A stretch of 64,000 nucleotides of DNA from Sphaerotilus uruguayifluvii (GCF_013294065.1 NZ_JABSNM010000009.1:145402-209401), one strand, 5' to 3'. Counted from the stretch's first letter, positions 54,053-62,766 are shown. The notes: generated by a model from the sequence alone, not told the origin. Numbers and translations are program-made.

Positions 54053-54646
54053 ATGACGACCTCTCCGGAAACGACCCCGCTCACCCCCGCTCAGCTCTTC
54101 TCGGCGGCGCGCACCCACAACGCCTGGCAGGACCGCCCGGTCGCGCCCGAGCTGCTGCGCGAGCTGCACGAGCGCCTGAAATGGGCGCCGACGGCGATGA
54201 ACTGCGGCCCGCTGCGGGTGCGCTTCATCGTCTCGGCCGAGGCGCGTGCTGCGCTGCTGCCGCTGATGGCCGAGGGCAACCGTGCCAAGACCGCCACCGC
54301 GCCGGTGGTGGCGGTGCTGGGCGCCGACCTCGACTTTCCCGCGACGATGGGCCGGCTGGCGCCGCATGTGCCGGCCGCCGCCTTCGAGGGCCAGCCGGCC
54401 AAGGTCGAGCACATGGCGCGCTTCAACGCCACGCTGCAGACCGGCTACTTCATCCTGGCGGCGCGCTCGCTGGGCCTGGACTGCGGCCCGATGGCCGGCT
54501 TCGACGCCGCCGGCGTGGACGCCGCCTTCTGGGGCGGCACCGCGGTGAAGACGCTGCTGGTGTGCAACCTCGGCCACGGCGATCCCGCCGGCCTGCGCCC
54601 GCGCGCCGCGCGCCTGGACTTCGACGACGCCTGCCGCATCCTGTGA
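54053..54646 (+). CDS. RutE-like nitroreductase family protein
   Basis: This is a 197-residue flavoprotein of the malonic semialdehyde reductase/nitroreductase type. It has FSAARTHNAWQDRPV, LKWAPTAMNCGPLRVRF and YFILAARSLGLDCGPMAGFD, which bind FMN and NAD(P)H. In the Rut pathway the enzyme reduces malonic semialdehyde, but no other rut gene is near. The stop overlaps the GTG start of the following TSUP gene by 4 bp. Confidence 0.88.
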   Translation: MTTSPETTPLTPAQLFSAARTHNAWQDRPVAPELLRELHERLKWAPTAMNCGPLRVRFIVSAEARAALLPLMAEGNRAKTATAPVVAVLGADLDFPATMGRLAPHVPAAAFEGQPAKVEHMARFNATLQTGYFILAARSLGLDCGPMAGFDAAGVDAAFWGGTAVKTLLVCNLGHGDPAGLRPRAARLDFDDACRIL

Positions 54647-55386
54647 TCACCGATCCGGCGTTCTACGCCGTCGCGGTGCCGGCCGCGCTGCTGGTGGGCA
54701 TCTCCAAGTCCGGCTTCGCCTCCGGGATCGGCGCGCTGGCCACGCCGCTGCTGGCGATGAGCGTGACCGTGCCGCAGGCTGCCGCGCTGGTGCTGCCGCT
54801 GCTGTGCCTGTCCGACGTCATGGGCCTGGTGACGCTGCGCCGCCATGCGGACTGGACGGTGCTGCGCCAGCTGCTGCCCGCCGGCCTGATCGGCATCGTG
54901 CTGGGCTGGATCGGCTTCGGCGTGCTGTCGCCGCACCTGGTGGGCGGGCTGACCGGCCTGGTGACGCTGATCTTCCTGGCCTGGAACCTGAAGTTCCCGC
55001 CGCAGGCCGATGCCGCGCCGCCCGGCGCGGCGGCCAGCGGCGCGCTGGCGCTGACCTCCGGCTTCACCAGCTTCATCGCGCACAGCGGCGGCCCGCCGAT
55101 CGTGATGGCGCTGCTGCCGCGCCACATGGCGCCGCTGGCCTATGCCGGCACCTCGGCGGTGTTCTTCGCCGCGATCAACGCCGCCAAGTGGGTGCCCTAC
55201 GGCCTGCTGGGCCTGCTCGACTGGGGGCAGCTCGCCACCTCGGCGGCGCTGATGCCGGTGGCTGCCGCCGGCGTGCTGCTCGGCATCCAGGCGACGAAGC
55301 ATGTCTCGCCGCGCTGGTTCTACCGCCTGGTGCAGTGGGGCATGTTCCTGACCGGGGTCAAGCTGCTGTGGGATGCGCTGAAGTGA
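54643..55386 (+). CDS. TSUP-family (TauE/SafE) membrane transporter
   Basis: This is a 247-residue membrane protein with about eight helices. It has the family features LLVGISKSGFASGIGALATPLL in the first half and LTSGFTSFIAHSGGPPIVMALLP in the second, the usual two-fold repeat. TSUP proteins move sulfite, sulfoacetate or other small anions. The start is GTG at 54643, coupled to the nitroreductase gene. The substrate is unknown. Confidence 0.88.
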   Translation: MITDPAFYAVAVPAALLVGISKSGFASGIGALATPLLAMSVTVPQAAALVLPLLCLSDVMGLVTLRRHADWTVLRQLLPAGLIGIVLGWIGFGVLSPHLVGGLTGLVTLIFLAWNLKFPPQADAAPPGAAASGALALTSGFTSFIAHSGGPPIVMALLPRHMAPLAYAGTSAVFFAAINAAKWVPYGLLGLLDWGQLATSAALMPVAAAGVLLGIQATKHVSPRWFYRLVQWGMFLTGVKLLWDALK

Positions 55387-55488
55387 GCCGGGCGCCGCTC
55401 AAGCCTGCGGTCAGCGAGCCGGCCTAGCATCGTCGCCCCCGATGCCTGTGCATCCGTCCTTTCAGGACTTCTCTGGAGATCGTCCCGC

Positions 55489-56304
55489 ATGAATGCCCCG
55501 GCCCTGGTCCCGGCCCCGTCCGCCGTCCGCCTCGAACCCCACGCCACGCTGTCCGGCGTGGCGGTGCTCACGCTGTCCAACCCGGGCAAGCTCAATGCCG
55601 TCAGCGTCGCGATGTGGCGCGAGCTGCGCCAGATCTTCGACGGCCTGGACGCGCGCGAGCCGGACCTGCGCTGCGTGATCGTGCGCGGCGAGGGCGGCAC
55701 CTTCGTCTCCGGCGGCGACATCGAGGAGTTTCCGGCCTTCCGCTTCGAGCCGGACACGGTGCGCGACTTCCACGAGAACATCGTCGCGCCGGCGCTCGAC
55801 GCGATGTACCGCTGCGACATCCCGCTGGTGGCGCAGATCGAGCGCGCCTGCGTCGGCGGCGGGCTGGAGATCGCCTGCCAGTGCGACATCCGCATCGCCG
55901 GACGCTCGAGCCGCTTCGGCGCGCCGATCGCCCGGCTGGGCTTCCCGATGGCGATCGACGAGCTCGCCGGCGTGGCGCGGGTGGCCGGGCTGGCCACCGC
56001 CGCCGAGATCCTGCTGGAGGCGCGGCTGCTCGAGGCCGAGGTCGCGCTGCAGCGCGGCCTGGTGCAGCGGGTCGTGCCCGACGAGGAGGTCGCGCAGGAG
56101 GCCGAGGCCACCGCGCGGCGCATCGCCGCCGGCGCGCCGCGCGCCGCGCGCCTGAACAAGCAGGCGCTGCGTCTGGTCGCGCCGCAGTTCGCGTTCTCCG
56201 AGGCCCAGCGCCAGCAGCTCGCCGCCTACGCCAGCGGTCCCGATCACCGCGAAGGCATCACCGCCTTCATCGAGAAGCGCGCCCCGAAGTTCACCGGCGC
56301 CTGA
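55489..56304 (+). CDS. Enoyl-CoA hydratase/isomerase-family protein
   Basis: This is a 271-residue crotonase-fold protein. The oxyanion-hole segments are GEGGTFVSGGDIEEF and ACVGGGLEIACQCDI (one Glu present). In classic hydratases a second catalytic Glu lies in a QPE-like motif. Here the equivalent stretch reads GAPIARLG, so it may be an isomerase, decarboxylase or hydrolase rather than a hydratase. It precedes a malonyl-CoA synthetase gene with a 70-bp gap containing a REP-like element. Confidence 0.85.
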   Translation: MNAPALVPAPSAVRLEPHATLSGVAVLTLSNPGKLNAVSVAMWRELRQIFDGLDAREPDLRCVIVRGEGGTFVSGGDIEEFPAFRFEPDTVRDFHENIVAPALDAMYRCDIPLVAQIERACVGGGLEIACQCDIRIAGRSSRFGAPIARLGFPMAIDELAGVARVAGLATAAEILLEARLLEAEVALQRGLVQRVVPDEEVAQEAEATARRIAAGAPRAARLNKQALRLVAPQFAFSEAQRQQLAAYASGPDHREGITAFIEKRAPKFTGA

Positions 56305-56335
56305 TTCGCCGGCGCCCGAGTCCGTCCAGCCCTTC

Positions 56336-56363
56336 CGTCATCCCCGCGCAGGCGGGGATCCAC
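56336..56363 (+). repeat. REP-like palindromic repeat
   Basis: This single 28-nt unit begins CGTCATCCCCGCG and ends GGCGGGGATCCAC. It is related to the pair at 31398-31490. The stem TCCCCGC/GCGGGGA ends 12 bp before the start codon of the malonyl-CoA synthetase gene. It could lower or stabilise translation of that gene in the message. Confidence 0.75.
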
Positions 56364-56374
56364 GCCCGCCGCCC

Positions 56375-57925
56375 ATGAGCCCCGCCGCCAACTCCAACCT
56401 CTTCGCCGCCCTGCGCGCCGCCTTTCCCGCCGACCTCGACGCGATCGCGATCGAGACCGACAGCGGGCTGGACTACTCCTGGCGCGACCTCGACCGCGCC
56501 ACCGCGATGCTGGCCAACCTGCTGCAGTCGCTGGAGATCCCGGCCGGCAGCCGGGTGGCGGCGCACACCGAGAAGTCGGTCGAGGCGCTGATGCTGTATC
56601 TGGCGACGCTGCGCGCGGGGCTGGTCTACCTGCCGCTGAACACCGCCTACCAGGCCGCCGAGCTGGACTATTTTCTGGGCAACGCCGAGCCGGCGGTGGT
56701 GGTCTGCGCCGGCAAAAACTTCCCGTGGATCAGCCAGCTCGCCTTCCAGAAGGGCGTGGCGCATGTCTTCACGCTGAACGACGACCGCACCGGCACGCTG
56801 CTCGACCGCGCCGCGCATTTCCCCGACACGCACGAGATCGCGCCGAAGGCGGCCGGCGATCTGGCCGCGATCCTCTACACCTCCGGCACCACCGGCCGCA
56901 GCAAGGGCGCGATGCTGAGCCACGGCAATCTGCTGTCGAACGCGCAGGTGCTGAAGGACTTCTGGGACTGGCGCGAAGGCGACGTGCTGATCCACGCGCT
57001 GCCGATCTTCCACGTCCACGGCCTGTTCGTCGCCAGCCACGGCGCGCTGCTGAACGGCTCGAAGATGCTGTGGCTGGCGAAGTTCGACCCCAAGGCGGTG
57101 GTCGAGCGCCTGCCGCGCGCCACCGTCTTCATGGGCGTGCCGACGCTCTACGTGCGGCTGCTGCAGGAGGCCGGGCTGACGCGCGAGGCCTGTGCGCAGA
57201 TGCGCCTCTTCATTTCCGGCTCGGCGCCGCTGCTGATCGAGACCTTCCGCGATTGGCAGGCGCGCACCGGCCACACCATCCTGGAGCGCTACGGCATGAG
57301 CGAGACGATCATGCTGACGTCGAACCCCTGCCGCGCCGCCGACGGCGAGCCGGAACCGCGTCGCCTGGGGGGCACGGTCGGGCCGGCGCTGCCGGGCGTG
57401 GGCGTGCGCGTCGTCGATGACCAGGGCGCGGCGCTGCCCGTGGACGAGATCGGCAACGTGCAGGTGCGCGGGCCGAACGTCTTCGGCGGCTACTGGCGCA
57501 TGCCGGAGAAGACGGCCGAGGAGTTCACCGCGGACGGCTGGTTCCGGACCGGCGACGTCGGCCGCTTCGACGCGCAGGGCTACCTGACCATCGTCGGCCG
57601 CAGCAAGGACCTGATCATCACCGGCGGCTACAACGTCTACCCGGCCGAGATCGAGGGCTGGCTGAACGACATGCCCGGTGTGGCCGAGTCGGCGGTGGTC
57701 GGCGTGCCGCACCCGGACTTCGGCGAGGGCGTGATCGCGCTGATCGTGCCCAAGGCGGGCGCCGTGCTCGACGCCGATGCGCTGGTGGCGCGGCTCAAGG
57801 CGCAGATCGCCGGCTACAAGGTGCCCAAGCGCGCCTTCGTGGTGACGGAGCTGCCGCGCAACGCGATGGGCAAGGTGCAGAAGAACCTGCTGCGCGATGC
57901 CCACCGCGCGCTGTTCACCGGCTGA
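56375..57925 (+). CDS. matB: Malonyl-CoA synthetase (MatB-like)
   Basis: This is a 516-residue acyl-adenylate enzyme. It has the P-loop YTSGTTGRSKG at 168-178, ERYGMSETIML, the GWFRTGDVGR hinge region, GYNVYPAEIE and the C-terminal Lys in NAMGKVQKN. The overall sequence resembles malonyl-CoA synthase, which makes malonyl-CoA from malonate, CoA and ATP. Methylmalonate or another short acid could also be the substrate. It has no clear ribosome site, since the REP-like hairpin lies just upstream. Confidence 0.87.
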   Translation: MSPAANSNLFAALRAAFPADLDAIAIETDSGLDYSWRDLDRATAMLANLLQSLEIPAGSRVAAHTEKSVEALMLYLATLRAGLVYLPLNTAYQAAELDYFLGNAEPAVVVCAGKNFPWISQLAFQKGVAHVFTLNDDRTGTLLDRAAHFPDTHEIAPKAAGDLAAILYTSGTTGRSKGAMLSHGNLLSNAQVLKDFWDWREGDVLIHALPIFHVHGLFVASHGALLNGSKMLWLAKFDPKAVVERLPRATVFMGVPTLYVRLLQEAGLTREACAQMRLFISGSAPLLIETFRDWQARTGHTILERYGMSETIMLTSNPCRAADGEPEPRRLGGTVGPALPGVGVRVVDDQGAALPVDEIGNVQVRGPNVFGGYWRMPEKTAEEFTADGWFRTGDVGRFDAQGYLTIVGRSKDLIITGGYNVYPAEIEGWLNDMPGVAESAVVGVPHPDFGEGVIALIVPKAGAVLDADALVARLKAQIAGYKVPKRAFVVTELPRNAMGKVQKNLLRDAHRALFTG

Positions 57926-57946
57926 TTCACCGGCTGATTCACCGGC
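57914..57946. repeat. 12-bp tandem repeat spanning two convergent stop codons
   Basis: TTCACCGGCTGA occurs at 57914-57925 and 57926-57937, with a partial third copy to 57946. It carries the stop of the malonyl-CoA synthetase gene (57923-57925) and the stop of the convergent mltB gene (57939-57941). It leaves both coding ends intact. Confidence 0.85.
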
Positions 57947-59168
57947 CGGGGGCGCCGGCGCGCAGGGCCCGCAGCAGCTTCTGGCCGGCGCGGCCGTCCG
58001 GATCGCTCTCGCCGAACAGGCGGCGGCGCTCGGCGCGGATCGCCGCACGGCTGCGCTCGCCGAGCTGGCCGTCGATCGCGCCGATGTCGTGGCCGCGCCC
58101 GGCCAGCAGCTGCTGCAGCTCGCGGCGCTCGGCGCGCGACAGGCCGGCGTCGTCGGTCGGCCACGGCGTCACGAAGGGCCCGCCGCCGCGCAGCCGGTCG
58201 GCCAGATGCGCGATCGCCAGCCCGTAGCTCTCGGCGGCGTTGTAGCTGTAGATCGCGTCGAAGTTCTTCGTCACGAGGAAGGCCGGGCCGCGTGCGCCGG
58301 CCGGCGTCATCAGGCCGGCGGGCGCATCGAGCTCGGGCAGCGGCGAGCCGTCGGCGCGGCGCAGGCCCAGGTCGCGCCAGCGCGCCATCGGCTGACGCAC
58401 CTTGCGGCCCTGGCCCTCGGTGGAGAAGCCGGCCGGCAGCCGCACCTCGAAGCCCCAGGGCAGGCCGTCCTTCCAGCCGGCGCGGGTCAGGAAGTTCGCG
58501 GTCGAGGCCAGCGCGTCGGGCACGCTGTCGATCAGATCGCGGCGGCCGTCGCCGTCGAAGTCGACCGCCAGGCGCTCGTAGGTGGTCGGCATGAACTGGG
58601 TGTGGCCGAAGGCGCCGGCCCAGGAGCCGACCAGCCGCTCCGGCGCGACATCGCCGGCCTGCAGGATGCGCAGCGCCGCGAACAGCTCGCCGCGGAAGAA
58701 GGTCTGGCGCCGGCCCTGGCACGACAGCGTGCCCAGCGCCTGCACCAGCGGGTACTTGCCGAAGGTCTGGCCGAAGTTGCTCTCGACGCCCCAGACGGCG
58801 ACCACGGTGGCCGGATCGACGCCGTGGCGCCGCGCCACCTGCGCCAGCACCGCGCCGTGCTGGCGCAGCATCGCCTGACCCTGCTCGATGCGCTCGTCGT
58901 CGACCAGCGCGGCCAGGTAGTCCCAGATCGGCGTGCGGAACTCGGGCTGCTGGTCGAGCTTGTCCAGCACGTCGGGCAGGGCAGCCAGCCCGGCGGTGTG
59001 GCGCCGCCAGGTCTCGGGCGTGACGCCGGCGGCGCGGGCGGCCGGCTGCAGCTCGGCGAAGCAGGTCTGCAGCGCGGCCTCGGGCGCGGCGTTCGGTGGC
59101 GTCTGGGCCGCCGCAGCCAGCGGCAGCAGCAGCACGGGCAGGGCGAGCAGGCGGGCGGCGGCGGTCAT
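57939..59168 (-). CDS. mltB: Lytic murein transglycosylase (MltB family) with peptidoglycan-binding domain
   Basis: This is a 409-residue enzyme. A signal peptide (LLALPVLLLPLAAAAQTPP) has no lipobox, so it is soluble in the periplasm, unlike E. coli MltB. The catalytic Glu is in VWGVESNFGQ, and GAFGHTQFMPTTYERLAVDFDGDGRRD is conserved. A PG_binding_1 domain ends the protein (LQQLLAGRGHDIGAIDGQLGERSRAAI). The ATG overlaps the truD stop by 4 bp. Confidence 0.9.
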   Translation of the reverse strand: MTAAARLLALPVLLLPLAAAAQTPPNAAPEAALQTCFAELQPAARAAGVTPETWRRHTAGLAALPDVLDKLDQQPEFRTPIWDYLAALVDDERIEQGQAMLRQHGAVLAQVARRHGVDPATVVAVWGVESNFGQTFGKYPLVQALGTLSCQGRRQTFFRGELFAALRILQAGDVAPERLVGSWAGAFGHTQFMPTTYERLAVDFDGDGRRDLIDSVPDALASTANFLTRAGWKDGLPWGFEVRLPAGFSTEGQGRKVRQPMARWRDLGLRRADGSPLPELDAPAGLMTPAGARGPAFLVTKNFDAIYSYNAAESYGLAIAHLADRLRGGGPFVTPWPTDDAGLSRAERRELQQLLAGRGHDIGAIDGQLGERSRAAIRAERRRLFGESDPDGRAGQKLLRALRAGAPGR

Positions 59169-60190
59169 GGTGCTTCGGCTTCGGGCTCGTTCTCGGCGTG
59201 CCGCTCGGGCTCGGAGGTGTGCAGGATCTCGTCGAGCACGGAGGTGGCGTAGTTGCCGGCGGGCAGGCTGAAGCTCAGCACCAGCTGGTCGGCCTGCGGC
59301 CATTCCCAGGCCATGTCGGCCGGCAGCGCCACCAGGGCACGGCGCTCCTGGTCCAGCCCAGCGAATTCCATGCCGCTGCACAGCGTGGCGTGACGCTCGG
59401 CCACGCCGTTCTCCAGCACCTGCGCCTCGTCCGTGGTGCTCACGCGGCCACGGCCCCACAGCGGCCCGGTCGGGCGGCCGGCCTCGTCCATGACGTCGCC
59501 GGGCAGCGTCCGGCCCCACAGGCCCTGCGCGATGCGCTGCGCCAGCACCTCGTTGAAGACGAAGGAGCGCACCGCCGACAGGTAGATGCCCTTCTTCTTC
59601 GGGTTGCGCACGCGGATTTCGCGCGCCAGCATCGCGCGGCCCTGCTCGACGTTGCCGCCGTCGAAGCCGAAGCGCTGCGCGCCGAAGTAGTTGGGCACGC
59701 CCTGCGCGGCCACCGCCTTCAGGTTGGCCTCGATGGCCTCGCGCTCGCCCTGCACGTCGCGCAGAGTGATGCGGAAGCGGTTGCCCTGCAGATCGCCGGG
59801 GCGCAGCTTCTTCACATGGCGGCTCTGGGCCAGCACCTTGAATTCCGGGTGCTGGAGCTGGGTCAGGTCGGGCGTCTCGCCGGCCTTGCCGGTCGGCAGG
59901 TAGATGCTGAACCACTGGCGGGTGATCGCGTGGCGGTCCTTCAGGCCGGCGTAGCCGACGTCGCGCTCGGTCACGCCCGCGGCCGCGGCCAGCTGCTGCG
60001 CGACGAAGGCGGTGTTGGCGCCGTTCTTCTCGACGTCCAGCCAGAGGTGTTCGCCCGTGCCGCCCGGCAGCTGCAGCGGCAGCTCGGTGACGATGAAGTC
60101 CTCGTTGAGGGCTTTCAGCGTGGCGCGGGCGCCGCTGGCCGGATAGGCGTGGGGCCACGAGGGCAGGGTCGTGCAGGGAGCGTGGGTCAT
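59165..60190 (-). CDS. truD: tRNA pseudouridine-13 synthase
   Basis: This is a 341-residue enzyme. It has the catalytic Asp motif in GYAGLKDRHAITRQW, LQGNRFRITLRDV and NYFGAQRFG, so it modifies U13 of tRNA-Glu and others. The ATG at 60190 (MTHAPCTTLPSWPHAYP) is preferred to an in-frame start at 60292, which would overlap the VOC gene. It is the upstream partner of mltB. Confidence 0.93.
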   Translation of the reverse strand: MTHAPCTTLPSWPHAYPASGARATLKALNEDFIVTELPLQLPGGTGEHLWLDVEKNGANTAFVAQQLAAAAGVTERDVGYAGLKDRHAITRQWFSIYLPTGKAGETPDLTQLQHPEFKVLAQSRHVKKLRPGDLQGNRFRITLRDVQGEREAIEANLKAVAAQGVPNYFGAQRFGFDGGNVEQGRAMLAREIRVRNPKKKGIYLSAVRSFVFNEVLAQRIAQGLWGRTLPGDVMDEAGRPTGPLWGRGRVSTTDEAQVLENGVAERHATLCSGMEFAGLDQERRALVALPADMAWEWPQADQLVLSFSLPAGNYATSVLDEILHTSEPERHAENEPEAEAP

Positions 60191-60288
60191 GGGCAGTCTG
60201 GCGGCTCCAGCTGTCGACCAAGGGCAGGCTGCCCGGCCGATCAGGGGCCATGCATGCGCCGATTCTGCCTGCATGGCCGGCGCGACCC

Positions 60289-60693
60289 TCACGCCCGGGA
60301 GGCGTCCGCTTCGTAGAGCTCGAGCGGCAGCCCGTCCGGATCGGCGAAGAAGGTGAAGCGGCGGCCGGTGTATTCATCGACGCGCACCGGCTCGACCTCG
60401 ACCCCCTGCGACTCCAGCCAGGCCTTGGCCTGCGCCACGTCGTCGACGGCCAGCGCCAGGTGCCGCAGGCCCTGCGCCTCGGGGCGCGACGGGCGCGGCG
60501 GCGGGGACGGGAACGAGAACAGCTCGATCTGGCCGCCATCGGGCAGCGCCAGGTCGAGCTTGTGCGACTGGCGCTGCGCGCGGTAGTGCTCGGCGACCAC
60601 GCGCAGGCCCAGCAGGTTCACGTAGAAGGCCTTCGATCGCTCGTAGTCCGAGCAGATGAGGGCGACATGGTGGATGCGACGCAGCTGGAGCAT
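60289..60693 (-). CDS. VOC-family protein (glyoxalase-like)
   Basis: This is a 134-residue protein of the glyoxalase/bleomycin-resistance fold. The metal ligand positions are visible as His in RRIHHVALICSD, His in GLRHLALAVDD, and Glu in LPLELYEA. It resembles the SMU1112c/YaeR subgroup. The substrate is unknown. Confidence 0.9.
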   Translation of the reverse strand: MLQLRRIHHVALICSDYERSKAFYVNLLGLRVVAEHYRAQRQSHKLDLALPDGGQIELFSFPSPPPRPSRPEAQGLRHLALAVDDVAQAKAWLESQGVEVEPVRVDEYTGRRFTFFADPDGLPLELYEADASRA

Positions 60694-60726
60694 GGCGTTC
60701 GGTCGGTTCGGTCAGGTCAGGTCAGA

Positions 60727-61419
60727 TCAGCGCGCGGCCAGGGCCGCCAGCAGCGACTGTGCCACCAGGTGCGACGACTGCGGGTTCTGCCCCGTGATCA
60801 GCTGACCGTCGCGGAGGGCGAACGGCTGCCAGTTGCCCGTGCCCTCGAAGCGGCCGCCCAGCTCGCGCAGGCGCGTCTCCAGCAGGAAGGGCACGACCTT
60901 TTCCAGGCCGACAGCCGTTTCCTCGGCGTCGGTGAACGAGTTGACGCGCAGGTCCTTCACGATGGAGTGCCCGTCGGGACGCCTGGCCGTGACGAGGCCG
61001 GCCGCGCCGTGGCAGACCGAGGCGATCAGCTTCCTGGCCGCGAAGGCGCGCTCGACGGCCCGCGTCACGCCCGCGTCGACCGGCAGGTCCCACATCGTGC
61101 CGTGGCCGCCGGGGAAGAACACGGCGTCGAACGCGGCGCCGTCGAACTCCGACGCCTTCGGCGTCGCGGCGATGCGCGCCTGCAGGAGGGTGTCGGCCAG
61201 GAAGCGCTCGACCACCGGGTCGTTCTGGCCGACGGGCTTGACGCTGCCCGGGTCGATGGGCGCGGGGCCGCCGGCCGGCGAGGCCAGCGTCACCTCGACG
61301 CCGGCGTCCGCCAGCGCGTAGTAGGGCACCGCCAGCTCCTCGGCCCACAGGCCGGTGGGCTGGCCGGTGTCGCCCATGCGGGCGTTGGAGGTGACGATCA
61401 TCAGGATGCGCGAGGTCAT
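60727..61419 (-). CDS. DJ-1/PfpI-family protein (class I amidotransferase-like)
   Basis: This is a 230-residue protein of the DJ-1/PfpI superfamily. The nucleophile Cys is in ASVCHGAAGLV, and the Glu partner and FFPGGHGTMWDLP strand are present. It resembles the glyoxalase III/Hsp31-like group, which acts on methylglyoxal or as a chaperone. AAGGA precedes the ATG at 61419. It is divergent from the LysR gene, a common arrangement for a target and its regulator. Confidence 0.9.
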   Translation of the reverse strand: MTSRILMIVTSNARMGDTGQPTGLWAEELAVPYYALADAGVEVTLASPAGGPAPIDPGSVKPVGQNDPVVERFLADTLLQARIAATPKASEFDGAAFDAVFFPGGHGTMWDLPVDAGVTRAVERAFAARKLIASVCHGAAGLVTARRPDGHSIVKDLRVNSFTDAEETAVGLEKVVPFLLETRLRELGGRFEGTGNWQPFALRDGQLITGQNPQSSHLVAQSLLAALAAR

Positions 61420-61473
61420 GGAGTGTCCTTGGGGTGGGCCGCGCCACCGTGGCGCGATGGAGTCGACTCTATT

Positions 61474-61487
61474 GATTCGCCTGAATC
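61474..61487. promoter_or_regulatory. Palindrome between pfpI-like and lysR genes
   Basis: The perfect dyad GATTC-GCCT-GAATC sits in the 114-bp gap, with a second palindrome GAGTCGACTC at 61460-61469. Such a site suits a LysR-type operator controlling both genes. The LysR T-N11-A rule is only loosely met. Confidence 0.45.
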
Positions 61488-61533
61488 TCATAAACTGGAC
61501 TCGAGGAACTTCATTCATTACTGGCTTGAACAA

Positions 61534-62463
61534 ATGGCGCGCACTTTCGACCCCGTGCAGCTGGGCAGCATCGAGCTGTTCTGCAAGGCAGCAGAACTCG
61601 GCAGCTTCACCGGCGCCGCCGAGGCGCTGGGCCTGACGCCGGCCTCGGTGAGCCGCTCCATCGGGCGGCTGGAGGCGCGCCTCGGCGTGCGTCTGTTCAA
61701 CCGCACCACGCGCAGCGTGCGGCTCACGGCCGGCGGCGAGCTGTATCACGCGCAGTGCCAGCAGGCGCTGGAGCAGATCGCCGAGGCCGAGCGCGCGCTG
61801 ACCGGCCAGCAGGCCGAGCCCCGGGGGCTGGTGCGGGTGAGCGTGGGCACCGTGTACGGTCACCACCGCGTGGTGCCGATGCTGCCGGGCTTCATGGCCG
61901 CCTATCCGGGCGTGGAGGTCGAGCTCAACGTCTCGAACCGCAACGTCGACTTCGTCGAGGACGGCTACGACCTGGCCATCCGCCTGGGCGAGCCGCGCGA
62001 TTCACGCCTGGTGGCACGCAAGCTGGAGGACGCCAGCGTCGGCATCTTCGGCTCGCCGGCCTACCTGCGCCGACGCGGCCAGCCCGGCACGCTGGACGAG
62101 CTGCGCCAGCACGAGCTGATCCAGTTCGTGGTGCCCAGCACCGGCCGGCCGATGCCGTGGATCCTGCGCACGCCCGAGGGCGAGGACGTCGACTTCGGTT
62201 TCAGGAGCCGCCAGCGCGTGCACGAGGACGTGCTGGCCGGCGTCGGCTGGGCCGCGGCGGGCGGCGGTCTGTTCCAGATCTACCACTTCGTCGTGCGCGA
62301 GGCGGTGAAGACCGGCCAGCTCGTCGAGGTGATGCAGGGCCACGGCGGCCGGTCCCGGCCCTTCCATGTGCTCCATCCGCAGAACCGGCATCTGTCGGCG
62401 CGGGTGCGGGCGTTCGTGGATTACCTGGCGGAGGCGGCCGCGCCGTCGGCGCGCGAGGGCTGA
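61534..62463 (+). CDS. LysR-family transcriptional regulator
   Basis: This is a 309-residue regulator. The N-terminal winged helix has LGSIELFCKAAELGSFTGAAEALGLTPASVSRSIGRLEARLG, split here only by reading, with NRTTRSVRLT after it. The C-terminal effector domain follows. The start at 61534 (MARTFDPVQ) was chosen because it opens the conserved domain. It is divergent from the pfpI-like gene, so it probably controls that gene and itself. The effector is unknown. Confidence 0.92.
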   Translation: MARTFDPVQLGSIELFCKAAELGSFTGAAEALGLTPASVSRSIGRLEARLGVRLFNRTTRSVRLTAGGELYHAQCQQALEQIAEAERALTGQQAEPRGLVRVSVGTVYGHHRVVPMLPGFMAAYPGVEVELNVSNRNVDFVEDGYDLAIRLGEPRDSRLVARKLEDASVGIFGSPAYLRRRGQPGTLDELRQHELIQFVVPSTGRPMPWILRTPEGEDVDFGFRSRQRVHEDVLAGVGWAAAGGGLFQIYHFVVREAVKTGQLVEVMQGHGGRSRPFHVLHPQNRHLSARVRAFVDYLAEAAAPSAREG

Positions 62464-62523
62464 GGGCCCCTGCGCAGCCCGAGGGGCGGCGCGGGCAGAG
62501 GAATCGACCCTCCGGAAACGACG

Positions 62524-62545
62524 AAGCCCCAGCAAGTGGGGCTTT
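62524..62545. terminator. Bidirectional hairpin between lysR and the tRNA genes
   Basis: The stem AAGCCCC paired with GGGGCTT has a 7-nt loop. On the plus strand TTT follows and could end the lysR message. On the minus strand it lies just 3' of the tRNA-Pro pair and could end that transcript. The remaining bases of the 62464-62799 gap hold the two tRNA genes and no protein gene. Confidence 0.6.
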
Positions 62546-62575
62546 CATGCGTCCTTGTCGTGCAAGGGGGAATCC

Positions 62576-62652
62576 TGGTCGGGGTGAGAGGATTCGAACC
62601 TCCGGCCTCTACGTCCCGAACGTAGCGCTCTACCAGGCTAAGCTACACCCCG
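62576..62652 (-). tRNA. tRNA-Pro (anticodon CGG), copy 1
   Basis: This 77-nt cloverleaf is on the minus strand. The acceptor stem is CGGGGTG/CACCCCG, the anticodon loop is TTCGGGA (anticodon CGG), and the T-loop is GGTTCGAATCC. The 3' ACCA is encoded. It is identical to the copy at 62690-62766 and separated from it by 37 bp. Confidence 0.95.
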
Positions 62653-62689
62653 AAATCGGCATCTGGCTGACAGGCGACACTGAAGAAGC

Positions 62690-62766
62690 TGGTCGGGGTG
62701 AGAGGATTCGAACCTCCGGCCTCTACGTCCCGAACGTAGCGCTCTACCAGGCTAAGCTACACCCCG
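62690..62766 (-). tRNA. tRNA-Pro (anticodon CGG), copy 2
   Basis: This is an identical 77-nt copy, with anticodon CGG and encoded ACCA. It lies first in the direction of transcription, 34 bp after the ispB stop. The pair could be made from one transcript. Confidence 0.95.
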
